Part shown: positions 1 through 11,700 of the stretch, piece after piece
Layout of the letters: each line of letters begins with the position of its first letter
Numbering within the stretch: the stretch's first letter is position 1
DNA from: Montifringilla adamsi
Taxonomy: Eukaryota > Chordata > Aves > Passeriformes > Passeridae
NCBI GenBank assembly: GCA_017590115.1
Contig: JAGGNK010006448.1
Span: forward strand, 12,587,049-12,651,048
Direction: 5' to 3'
Length of the DNA stretch: 64,000 nucleotides
Notes under the pieces: generated by a model
What the model was told of the DNA's origin: nothing
The model's database searches: none
Seen by the model: the letters and a program-made list of their open reading frames with translations, nothing else
Translations under genes and position numbers: made by a program

Positions 1-2037
1 ATTAAGTAAGAATTTCAGCAATAGAAGCATTAAACAGCAGTTAAAAACTATGTGATATTTCATATATATGTGCATGTAGACACACATGTATATATATATA
101 CATAAAGCTACACAGTTTTTTATATATATATATATATACACACACACATATATTAGTAAGTACTGCGGTAGGATGAAGTTACAGCTGAAAATATGTAGTT
201 TTGGCAATTTAGTGATGTTACAATGGTTTTAAAGTTAATCACAAGTCAACCAGGATAAAAATACAAAATAGTAAGAGTTGAAGGAATACAATCCCATACT
301 TATATGCAGTTTACCACCCAAGTAATGAATTCTGCTCTTGTAGCAATACAATGCAATAGCTCCAGATTTAACAAAAACATTCTATCACTTCTAGCTCCAT
401 AGTGAATTTTAATAGTTTTCAAAACGTATCCTGCCTCAGCCCTGATAGTAATGTGTCACTAATGTTCCCTAAGACTGGCCATGAAGCACCGGATTGACAA
501 ACATGACTGGGCTGCTTTATAAACATTGGTCTGGGTCATGTTTATATGTCAGATTTACAGACAACTTGGCATCACTAAATCAATGACAAGGATGACAAAC
601 TTTTTGAGATCAAGTAAAGAACAGAAGAAATACCAAACTCTTTTGTAATGACACCTGGCCACTTCTTTCTGCACCTTCTTGCTTCCCTAGCTGAACTATG
701 CATGTACACACATAACCACCAGTTTCTTTAGATTTATATGTTCTTTCTTTAAGCACAAAACTATGCTGAAGTATCTCAGAGATGAAAGGTATCATACCAG
801 CATTTCAGTTCTATTTCTAGCTTAGGTGGTTAGAAAGGGAGAAAATAAGTTTATAATTTACACTAATAGACAACTATCTTGCCAAAGAATCTTGATTTTA
901 GAAACAAGTAAATCAACTATTTCCACCAGACATTTCCTTTCTTTATGTATCCCACACAAAATATCTGCAAGATTATTCAAGCTCTGAATGTTACTATGGA
1001 TACATATAGAGGCAGACTGACAACTAAACAAAACTGGAAGTTAACAACAAGAACAAAGATATAAAAATCAATTTCACACTTGACGTGCTTTTTACAGCAA
1101 CATATTTTCAATTTGTAAAACCTTGGTCAATACAATGTGTAATATCCTGATATTTATTAACTGTCCATTAAAAAAACCCCACCTATTATCAGTTTAGACA
1201 AAGTTATCTGAATAAGACACCTTCCTTCATAATTTCCTTCAGTTGGAAAAGAATGGAAAGTTTCTTTTTACATAAGCATGCATTTTTTAAAATCTTTCAG
1301 CTCACTGTTTCCTAAAAAATCAGTAAACATTGCCAAGTTCTGAAAGCATGAAATCTCTTTGCACAGGGACATGTTATCTGTTTCTCAGAGTTGTTTTTTT
1401 TTAAACCAGTCTTTATCTGCAAAGTATTATACTGTACCAAATGTGTAGCCACATAGTGTAAAGGCTTTCTTTTGTGTATCAACAACCATGTAGAAATTAG
1501 GATGACACAGCAGTAGCAGACTGATTGCAAAGGGGAAAAAAAAGTAATTTTCACATACTTGTCTGACATTTTAAAAGCAAGCAATTACATTTCTTACATT
1601 TAAACAGATGTGATAATGCATTTATGAATAGAGAGGCTTTGTGGGATTTTTTTTCACTTTTACACAAGACAATGTGATAAGTCTTGTGCAATTAGGCTAA
1701 GTTTTGCTTTATATTACAGAAAAAGAGCTAAAAGATTTTAAGGGACAGTTAGATATGCTTTGAGAAATCAAAGAATGAACACAGTGAAAATACAGTTAAC
1801 TCAAATAATTGTTGTACTGCACACAACTCTTTTCAATACCAGTGTTATATTTTACTGAATTAGTCAACCAGTTTCATTGTTTTTTGAAGCTGAAATTTGA
1901 GAAATGGTGCTTTAGAATACTTTACATACAGTATATTGCAATTTAGAAGCAGAATGTTTAAAAAGATAGGCCACAAGCAGATTTAGTTTTCAATACAGCA
2001 GTCTATACAAGCTGACTTCAACCTGATTAAATCTTAC
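1..2037 (-). other. DOCK9 intron sequence downstream of the cassette
   Basis: Apart from the TA/CA microsatellite at 61-154 I recognise nothing here. No conserved DOCK9 exon motif (for example the human LTALDTLSLF block) was found on the minus strand. Short open frames on either strand are within what AT-rich intron sequence gives by chance. Confidence 0.7.
61..154. repeat. TA/CA/TG compound microsatellite
   Basis: Alternating TA runs (91-100 and 121-138) are mixed with CA and TG dinucleotides, ending in CACACACACA. Such purine-pyrimidine alternation is a typical length-variable microsatellite in vertebrate introns. Confidence 0.9.
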
Positions 2038-2081
2038 CATTGTCTACAGAAATTCCAAGAATACTTGATATCTTTCTCACA
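2038..2081 (-). CDS. DOCK9: Candidate 44-nt DOCK9 cassette exon
   Basis: A strong acceptor (tttttctgttttcag) and donor (ATG|gtaaga) bound 44 nt. In one frame these read VRKISSILGISVDN plus one base, a plausible peptide that exits in phase 1, the same phase as exon 38. It could therefore join the same downstream exon. Its entry phase (one base completing a codon) does not match the main exon 38 donor; direct splicing would give a stop at the second codon. It needs the extended donor at 2538, an unseen microexon, or acts as a poison exon. Confidence 0.5.
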
Positions 2082-2537
2082 CTGAAAACAGAAAAATCAC
2101 TTCATTATTGGACGCTTTTTCACTTCCAGACAAACTAAATCATGGGCTCACAATCTTTGTAGAAATTCTAAGAAACTTATTTCTCCTCAGGGGATGTCAA
2201 AACATGGAGATATGGTCAGAATACATATATTTAATTTGAGACTAGTAATTTATAAGACCAGGTAGGAGGAAAAAAATTGAAGCTTAAAAAAACAAATAGA
2301 AAAAAAAAAGTAAATTTTGTAACTGTGCGCAGCAAAAGTTTGAGGCGTACGTAACTAAAAGAAAATATTACAACACAGTTTTAAGATAGATTGTAGCTAA
2401 CCATGCTCCATGTTATGGCACCACCCAGCAGTGATTGTTTTATCACAAAGCAGAGAACCGACCATGGACTGCTTCCAGCTATTCGTTTGACCTGGAACAG
2501 TAAAAGTCATTGGGATGCACTGGTGTGGCTCTGGGAC

Positions 2538-2598
2538 CTGTCTCTGGTGTTGTGGTACTGGTTGAGGATGACAGATGTTATCATGTCATGAGACTTAC
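2538..2598 (-). other. DOCK9: Possible extended 3' part of exon 38 (alternative donor)
   Basis: The 61 nt following the main exon 38 donor are open in the exon's frame ([20 protein letters not shown]). They end at a possible alternative donor, GACAG|gtccca, which is much weaker than the main gtaagt. Use of this donor would leave the frame in phase 2, the phase needed to enter the 44-nt cassette at 2038-2081. The stretch is visibly more GC-rich than the rest of the intron. The simplest alternative is ordinary intron read-through. Confidence 0.2.
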
Positions 2599-2735
2599 TG
2601 TGGTTAAAAGTGAGAGAGTTATCCAGGCTGCTCAGCTGCTGCAATCTGGCATGCATCATTCCTGTTCTGTTACGGGAAACAGGCAATGTCTGAGATTTTC
2701 GATCATGAACTATGGATCCTAACCCCTCCTGGTTC
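2599..2735 (-). CDS. DOCK9: DOCK9 exon 38 (residues 1351-1396 plus 1 nt)
   Basis: This is 137 nt, one base completing Arg and one carried over (CACA|gtaagt). It encodes [36 protein letters not shown] and LDNSLTFNH. It is the last exon I can place with certainty. Reading past the donor stays open to a TGA at about 2507, and a second donor lies at 2537/2538 (see extension and cassette entries). The next certain exon, starting YGHSDAD in human, is not in the window. Confidence 0.97.
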
Positions 2736-5700
2736 CTGCAAGATGGGTGAAATGGGATAGAAGCAAAAGTTAGACATGTCAAACTGCAGCAAGAAAGGAA
2801 GTGCTGTTAGTTAAGCACAAGAAGTTTTATAGAAAGAATTATAATGCAACCTATTCACTGTTTTTTTATAAAACAAAAATAGGTAGCTCAAAAAAAAAGC
2901 ATCACAGCAAACTCTTTCTTAAAACCCCAAAGCATGAAAGCAAAAGCACACAAGCTTTCTTGAAGTGCTAAATTTACTTCAGAGCTTAAAAAAAAAAAGT
3001 ATTTGCAAACATAAATATTCTGAAAATATTCAGAACCCAAAACTGAATCCTCTATTTAGACTGCAAAAAATTTAGCAAAAAAGTTAGGACACACAGCAAT
3101 AAAATTAGAAAGCATACATGCAACAGGAGAGCAGGAATTAACTGAGATAGTATCATATACTTCTTACCCAAGCAGGAAGGGAGAAGAGCCATAGACTTTG
3201 TTAAATTTGCAGCAATCAAATGAAGAAAACAGAAAAGTGATCGGTGTTAGCAATCAGTACAGGCTAACTTCCTATTGTGTACCACCACCAGAGCTGATGA
3301 AGAATGCAAACCAGTGCTTGAACTGCAGAATTCCCTGTTCCCTGTCATTTAACACTTTCGTTCTCTGTCATTTGTGTATTTTAAGAGTACGTGCATTGAC
3401 TGTGATACACTTCAGTGTAGTGACAATGTGAAAGACATGAAAGTTACATTTACTGAGAAAATTCACAACACCAGGTGCTTTCCACAGCTCAACATCTTCA
3501 GCATTAACATGCAGCACACAGACCAGGTGATCAGTAAACAAAAAAGAAGTGTAGTAGTGTCCTCGACAAACTCATCAAACAAAGCAGTTGGAAGAACTTC
3601 TACAAAAAGCCTGAGAATTATAGACTCCTGTACATCCAGAGTTTGACGTACATTTGAACACAAAGATTACAACCAAAACCTTAAGAAAGCCAGATTTATT
3701 TTTGAGGTTTTTACATTATGTGAATAATTTTTTTCCCCCCAGAAAAATCTCCAAGGAGACAGTCAAGTCTGTAGAAGAAGATTCACATTATCTAAATTAA
3801 AACCAAAAAAAGCTAACATTATAGTTAGAATGTATTACCATCCAAAGCCAGCAACAACTTTCTCACTGAGTTCAAGAGGGCCAGTATTTTAACCACACCA
3901 GTTTAATTATAACACTATTACCATGTCAACCACAGCATAAGGCCTAAAGAAGTTGCTATCTTTTACTCCATTAAAAAACACTTTGTATTAAAAAAATTGT
4001 TGCAGATATTAAAATAAATTAATACAAGTTTCTGACTCCCACAGATTTTCTTCAGACTCCAAATTTAAAAACAGCAGTGTCGGAATGTTCACTACTCACC
4101 TCCAAGTAAAAACACTATATATATGAAATTTCTAAAACATTTCTATTTTGGTTTTGTGGCCAACTGAGTAAACAAAACATAATAAAATTTCTTTCCCAAA
4201 GACATTATTTCAAGGAAAAAATGCTGTAAAAGATAGCATTTAAGAGGTGGCTTCTGAAGTCACTGATCATTCTTAAACAGATACCAGACTTCCAGACAGG
4301 ATGCAGCTTTGTTAATATGGTAACCAGTTACTTACTTCAAAATCTTATGCATCATTTCACAATAACTCTTCTACTTGTACAATTTGTTTGTTACAGAGGT
4401 TCAAGGCATATCTTACACGGTGCAATTATTAACAAACAAGACAGTGAAATTTAAATTCCACACAGTACCTGGCTATGTATCGCTTCCCCATGTACTGGAA
4501 CTGATGTAAGCACACTCTGCAGAGAACACAAGTCAGAGAAGCCACACTTAAAAAAACCTTTTCTAGATTTATGTACACTGGAATTATTCAACAATTACTG
4601 TTAACTTTAAACTCTTACATCAAAAAAGTTCTTTATTTCTCCCAGCCTTAAAATTCCTTTCCAGACCCCAAGCCAGGAAAAGGTAAATGTGTCAGTTATC
4701 TACAAAGGGACAACAAGACAGGACAACTAACATAGAAGAGGGAAGCAAAGAGATAACCAGACAATGCCTATTTACACAAATTTTATAAATTGTCTGTAAG
4801 TGTTCAAAATAAGGGCAAAACATTTTGCTTCACTTGGTTACGAATTGGCTTTTTTTGTTTTGTTGGGTTTTATTTAAGGTCTCCAGATTCCAGGAAAATA
4901 CTTTCTGAAATAACTATTTTCAAAAGGGAATATGCTTTTATAACAAGATGATGACAAAGACAAATTAACAACAAAAAAATTTCATTAAAAAAGTAATCTA
5001 TATTATTGGTAAGTGCACAACACTAATGACTAATTAACTAGAAGTCATATTTTAAAATCAACAGAAGTGGTGTGAGGGGAGCTGTAATACTGATTTTATT
5101 TTACTCTATTCACACTGTAAACATTTATTCCAATAATACAGAAAACAATACAATATCCCTTGTTCCTCCAGTAAGATGTTCTAAAAGTTCTTCTTTAAAG
5201 TGTAAAGCCAAAATGAAAGCCAGATTTCCGGCTGTGTCTTCCATGTGCCAGCTGAGAATGAGAGAAAAGACTGCCTTACTGACTCTTCAACTCAGCTTCA
5301 TTTTTTACTGAGATCTTGAGTAGCTCAGCTGTCTCCAACCTGCCTGGGCAGAATGGTGTTTGCCTTCCCCAAACTTGTCATTCTGAGCACAAAATAACCT
5401 CAACTCCCCCTTCTGAGATCTTCTTGTCTTTTAGACTAGTGGACTCGTGGTGGAATAGTGGACTCATCCTGCACCTACTCCCTTAGGGAACAGCAGGACA
5501 CATGAGGAATGCTAGGAGCACGGTTCTGAAGTTATGCAATACAATCAGTTCTGCTACACAACCACGTATTTGCTATTGAACAGCTGAAATTACAAGACAC
5601 AGTTTAATGCAGAAGGGTATCAAGACAGTTGGTTCCTCCTCCATGAGCACTGCAATACTCTGAGCACTACTTCTTGTTCAAGAACTTTCTGAGATCCCTT

Positions 5701-8700
5701 CTGTATAGCCTGTTTCCAGAGACTGTCATGGACTTGGACAGACATGCAATTGTGGACATCAAGTTAAGGACTTCCAAACCGATCAGGACAATATTATTAA
5801 ATTTAAAAAAAAAACCCAACAACAACCAAAAAAGCATTTACACATGCTCATATCCACACTCATGTTGTTCACAAAACATAGAGATGCACGACAAGCACAA
5901 CAAAAACTTACTCTGTAATGGTGAAAAAGTCCATGAGTTCAGATTTTGTAGCCTTGTTCCAATATGTAAACAACGCATCTAGGAAAATGAATAACAATTT
6001 AAAAGATAACAATTACTATTTGAAGTGCTCCTTAAAACTGATTATACAAATGCTCATATCAATTGTGCAAATGAGTTTCTGCAACATGATGTTAATTAAT
6101 AACCCATAATATTCCCATCCAATTTCATATTTTACACAGTAATATTTGTGCAGCCTCTAGTGCCTACAGCCCTGTAACAATGTAGGACTTCAGAGTATTT
6201 CAGACTGTTAGTCCTATAACCTGCTTCTTTACAGATGGGTGCCAACTTTTTTTTTTTTTTTATTAAAATTAATTCTTTTTTTCTTTGATCACAGACAGGG
6301 ATGATTCAAAGATGTATGATCCTAACAAACAAGTAAGATGTGCCATTCATGTCCTATTTCTATACCTCTGTAACACCTTCTCCAGGATAACACGACTCTT
6401 TCAAAAATTCAATGATCATCTCACAAACATCCCAGGAGAATGAAGAAGCAGTATCATTTCCATATTTCAGAAATGGAAATACATACCACAATCAAATCAT
6501 TTGGTTCCTTGTAATACAGCAGGTTCTGCAGAACAGAGCCCAAGACACTTTTACAGAACAATGAATTTTTCTTCACCTCTGTTTTCCAAACCAAACTGTA
6601 CCATCGCACACAAATATTCACTTCCTCGAAAAGTCCTTCAGTTGACCTCACACTTTGAATAAATAATGAATACTTAATGCTTACAAGGTTTCAGTCAGAG
6701 TTTAATTTGAGTAATCACACATATTTGTAAAAGGCAGCACATAATGGTATCTACACCTAAAATATTCTGCTGATTTTGAAAAGTTATTGAAATAACAGCC
6801 ATAAATCCAGGAAAAGACTTTGAATTTATAAAAAGCAGGAGGAATTACCTACCGTCTGACATGCTTCTTAAAATATGAAGGAAACACATGAGCAGACTTT
6901 TGATCTCTGCTTGGTCAAGTTTGTCATAGCGAACAACAGAACTTCCTAAAGTGCTGCTCTGTTGGTTCTGAAAAGCAAACAGATGTATTTTGGCTGAAGA
7001 GTTCTTAAACTGAAAACAAATTAAATTGTTTTCAATTGTTTTAATAATTCCTGCAGCAGAAAAAGGATCTCCAAATGGAGACAGAAATGTTTCATGTAGA
7101 GACAGGTCACTAAAACACACATTACACACACCAAGTATACCAAATTAAGCCTCTTTGCTTTGCTTGTTTTTAATTCCTTCTAGGTATAATTTTTTTCCAC
7201 TAGAAGCAAAAGGAAAAGTTACCTAAGTGGGATTATTGAACGAGTCAATTATACCTAGGTACTCACACTGTAGAAATCAAGCCTGCCCCTTCTGCTGAGA
7301 CTGAATACTTGAAAACCAAATGCTACTGTTCAAGAGACTTTCTGCTGAACTGTAGACAGGACTGCCTCTACAAAATTCATTCCATTTAAAGAACTCAAGC
7401 AAAATTCAAAGATCCTCAAGAAAAACATACATGAAGGGCAATAATATGCATTCTGGAAGACTAACTACTACTAAGTAACTTGCTCTTGCCCTCCCCTTCT
7501 CCCCCAAAATACAAACAAACAAATTATCTACCTGTTCCATTTTTTAATGTAACTCCTACACTTGTGGGAAGTTTATCAGCAACCCACAATACCACTGTCT
7601 GTGCAAAAAGAAAAAAGCTCTGTAATAGGTCTTTCAAAATATATACCACCAAACAAAATGGAAAAACAAAAATTGTAAAAACAAATGAATTGAACTTTGG
7701 GCAAAGACTTGTAAAAGAATAATTTCCACAGTCAAGTGTTAAAAAATCCTCAGTCTGAAGCTTTTATAGATATACTGTATAAACTTTTGTTTAAAGTATA
7801 AATTATGCCCTTCATAGTGCCTAATTCTCACATCCAATATGCCACTTATGCAAATGAAAAATGAACCAGACATTTAATAAGTTTTCTGTAAAGTCAACAG
7901 TCTGGTATAATTCATCTGTATAAATCTTAATATAAAAAAAATTACAAATACAAAGGTAGACTCAAGGGAGAAAAGCACTTGGTTTCATAAACGAAGCAAG
8001 AAGTGACATTAGAACAACCCTTCCTGGCATACTCCTAACTGAAAGCAGGCGACACATTAACCATGAAGGAACATTTCACAGCAACCATTGACTGCTGAGC
8101 CCTTTTCATGCATTCTGTTGCATTAAAGCATTCCTGTCCTAAACCAATCTGTGAATCTGATGTGTGACTCACATACTAGTCATTGAATGGATGCACAGTG
8201 AAAGTGAATGTAAAACTATGATGAATACTAGCCAGAAGTTACTGTAATTTAGGAGGAAGTGGACACCTCTGTAAGCCCAGTTACTGCAGATTCTAAGGAT
8301 CTCAAACACTGTTTATTTTGAAGCATCTCTGATGAGCAAGGAGGTGCTACTCTACAGCTTTTTGGATGCCATAACAGAGCAGGCAACCAATGGGTGACAG
8401 CAGAAACAGAACTGTGTTTCCAACACTTTAAGCAACTGCCCAGAGCACTAGGTAATATTCCCACTAAGACTGTTGAAGATACATACAGATAAAATAGGAC
8501 TATAGCTACTCAGAAGCTTAGTTTAGAATCATGTCAATAACCTACAATGTATGCACCTATTGAAATAGAAACAGATATACTTCCAAGTCTATTCTGATTC
8601 CACAAGCATAATACTGCAGGTTATTCTGAAAGAAAATTAGAACAAAACCATGTCTCTTCACTATAATGATATCAAGCAATGAGCAAAAACTTGGAGATAA

Positions 8701-11700
8701 CATGCACTGAACAACTGATCCACTAGAAAGAAAGTTTAGAAAGCAACAAATAAGAAGCCAGGATTAAGTATTACTTGGGGAAAATATCAACAGCATGCAA
8801 AACATAAATCCTCTGTTACCTAAGTTGGCAGACCAGAGTAGAATTTTCAAAGGATGTTGACTCCTTTGAAAACCCTTTTACTTGGCGTAAACACTACACA
8901 TTAGTAATTAACAACATGACAACTAAGTAATAGATGACAGCATTGCCATTTAGCAACAGTGTATACCAAGATATTTCTTTATTACCTTGGTCAATACCAA
9001 AGAACTTTCAGTTCTATCAAAGACCACAAGACTCAAATTCTGTAGTTATTGAAACTGATTTGGTTTTTTATACTTGAACTAGATCACGTGCATGTACCCC
9101 AGGTTTGACATTTGAACATATTTTACATGGTCAAATTGCATATATTGGGTTTGAGATTCAACTGTTGCAAAGAAGCGGCAAAACTACTGACCACACACTT
9201 CACTCAGAAGCTTAACTATACCAAGCACAGAAACCAGATACTTCTTGTAACTGAAGAGAGAAAGTAGTATGCAAAATTTTCTCTGGCAAAGCTGGGATTG
9301 TCAGAAGTGAAAAATCCATAGTAACACGGTTTTTCTTTGGAGGGTGAGAATTTTCTTCTTCCTCTCCGCTTGGGCGCAAAGCATGAGCAGAGTGCCTTCT
9401 GAGAAGCTTCTCTCTCTGCCCCACGAAGGCATGTCAGAGTCAAGGGGAAAAAGTCAACATGTTGTGACTTGCACAACGAGAGCTAAGCGAATGAAACGTG
9501 ATCAGTATTGACACAAACTCTAGAAAGACAGGACTGAATACCTCATAGCACTGGCAGCCAGAGCTCCTAATTTGTAACAGCTTTAAAGTGAAATGGTTTA
9601 GAAAAGTCAAACTAAGATAAAAGAAATCACCCAGGGAAAGCAAAAAAACCTGGTTTTTTCAACGTTTTAAAAATGCCAAGTATATTGAGCATAGAAAGGG
9701 ATGGAGTGATGGTCTCCACAAAATCAAAGAAGCTGTTCTAACTGGAATTCAATCCTCTCAAGCAACAATCAATACAATTCATCTAGTGCCTTTCACTAAC
9801 AAAGAAAACAACAACTGCTTGCTTTTGTCTCTACATTGAAAATCTGTTTGCATTTTTTGTTAAACAACTTGGTAAATGTAATGCAAAAGCAGTTCACAAG
9901 ATAATTATTTCACAAAAAAATTATATAAAATACTGCTTTGAAGTTATTCTAGAAAAGCCCATTCACAATGGAGATGAGAGAAGTTAACTTCTATGAGACT
10001 TAGGATGAAATTTTAGAAATACACTTTTAGGATTTATTGGTTTGTTTTTTGTTACCTTGTCAAGAGAATTGCTCTTGTCACTGTGTCTTTCTGGGAGACT
10101 GTTTCCTGAGTCTGTGCTTATAAGAGAACCTCTTGAGTCAGCATTCCTCACACTATTAATATTTGGAGTTGATGTGGTGTATGGGGAAGCTAAAAAAAAA
10201 ACAAATCCACAACCTCAAACAACATAAAAATCTCAAACAATACATACAACAAGTCACACCATAGCTCAGTCAGACTTTTAAAATCACCACATATTTGTTA
10301 AGAAAGCAAATAATTCCATTCCATTTACTTATTTTTAATGAAGACAAACTTATTCTAGAATTTCAGCAAAGTATATGTGTAAACATAAACACAGACTTAT
10401 GTACAACTATGAGACATGCATAAAAAACATATGTAGCAATACATACGCACTTCCATGAAGAAGCATGTCTATTTAATAGAAATAAAAACAACAAACTTTT
10501 CCCATTTTTTCTATCTTAACTATCACCTTTGACAGGGAAAAAAGCAGCCCTGCTCCAGAAAAGAGCGTTAGTTTCATATAAAAGAGCAAACCCCAAATGA
10601 TCCCAAAAGACAGATTTCATGTACAGAGTGAAAAAATAAAACAGTTCCTCTTTAATTATTTTATTTTGCTTTTTTTAAGTGCTTACCAATGCCAGAGATA
10701 ACACCAAACAGATCTTTAGGAAGGTTGTTATCCAATGTGTTTCCTGATTTTTGTGGTGTTACTAACTGACTTGCAGTCGGCAAAATCTGTGCATCATCCT
10801 TTGTGCTCTGTTTGGAAAAGAGAGGAAAATGTGATTATTTTCCTATATTAAAGACTTAGTGAATATGTCATGTCTTCTAGAGAAATATTTGTTAAGTATT
10901 TCTTCCTTAAAATTTAATTTCTATTAAATATGCTCAAAAGAATGGAGATGCTCACATACTTGCATAACCTTGGAATACCTTAAAACTTTAGATACCTCAG
11001 GAAACATTGAAGAAATGAGTATTCTGTTGAATTTGAAACACTATAAAACAGATATTTCAAAAAGAATCACATTAATCACATTTTAAACACCCAAATATTT
11101 ATGTTGTTGAAAGTTTAGGAGATTTTTTTCTTAATACTAAATGGAACACAACAAGATAAGGACAGAAGTAAAATACATGAATAATTAAATCTTAGATTCA
11201 ATAGCTGTGTGCAACCATATCAATATACACCCTTCACAAATTGCATTTTAATTAATTCTCCTCTAGTCCTCTTGCACTGTAGGTCTCTCAAAATCACTCC
11301 TTTAGGGTTAAGATCTTCTTTAATTTCTAGAAAATTAACAATCTTTCTGTAGTCCATTTGTTTCAGTGCTGGACAGCGCTGAAAAATTGCAGAATTCTGA
11401 AGCTTACGAAGCTCCTTTTTTTGCCAGGAGTATGCAGTGTTTCATATACAGGTTACCAATAAATTATGATAAAACCAAATCAGAATACCAAACAGAAATT
11501 GTCACTCACGTTGCTGGAAGGGTTAACAGGAAATGGAGACACATCTTTCACATTGATACGCTGAACATTTTCTATGAGCAGACCAAAGAGTGGCAAATAC
11601 ATAGTGGCTATTCTTGCTTGATGGCCCTAAATAGAGTTGAACAGTTAATTTAAAAACTACAGTTTTAATTTTTAATCACCAACTAGTTTTAATCTATTCA

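Noticed and set aside
2038..2081. Calling the 44-nt cassette a certain constitutive DOCK9 exon
   Set aside because: Direct splicing from the main exon 38 donor would create a stop, so I list it only as a candidate.
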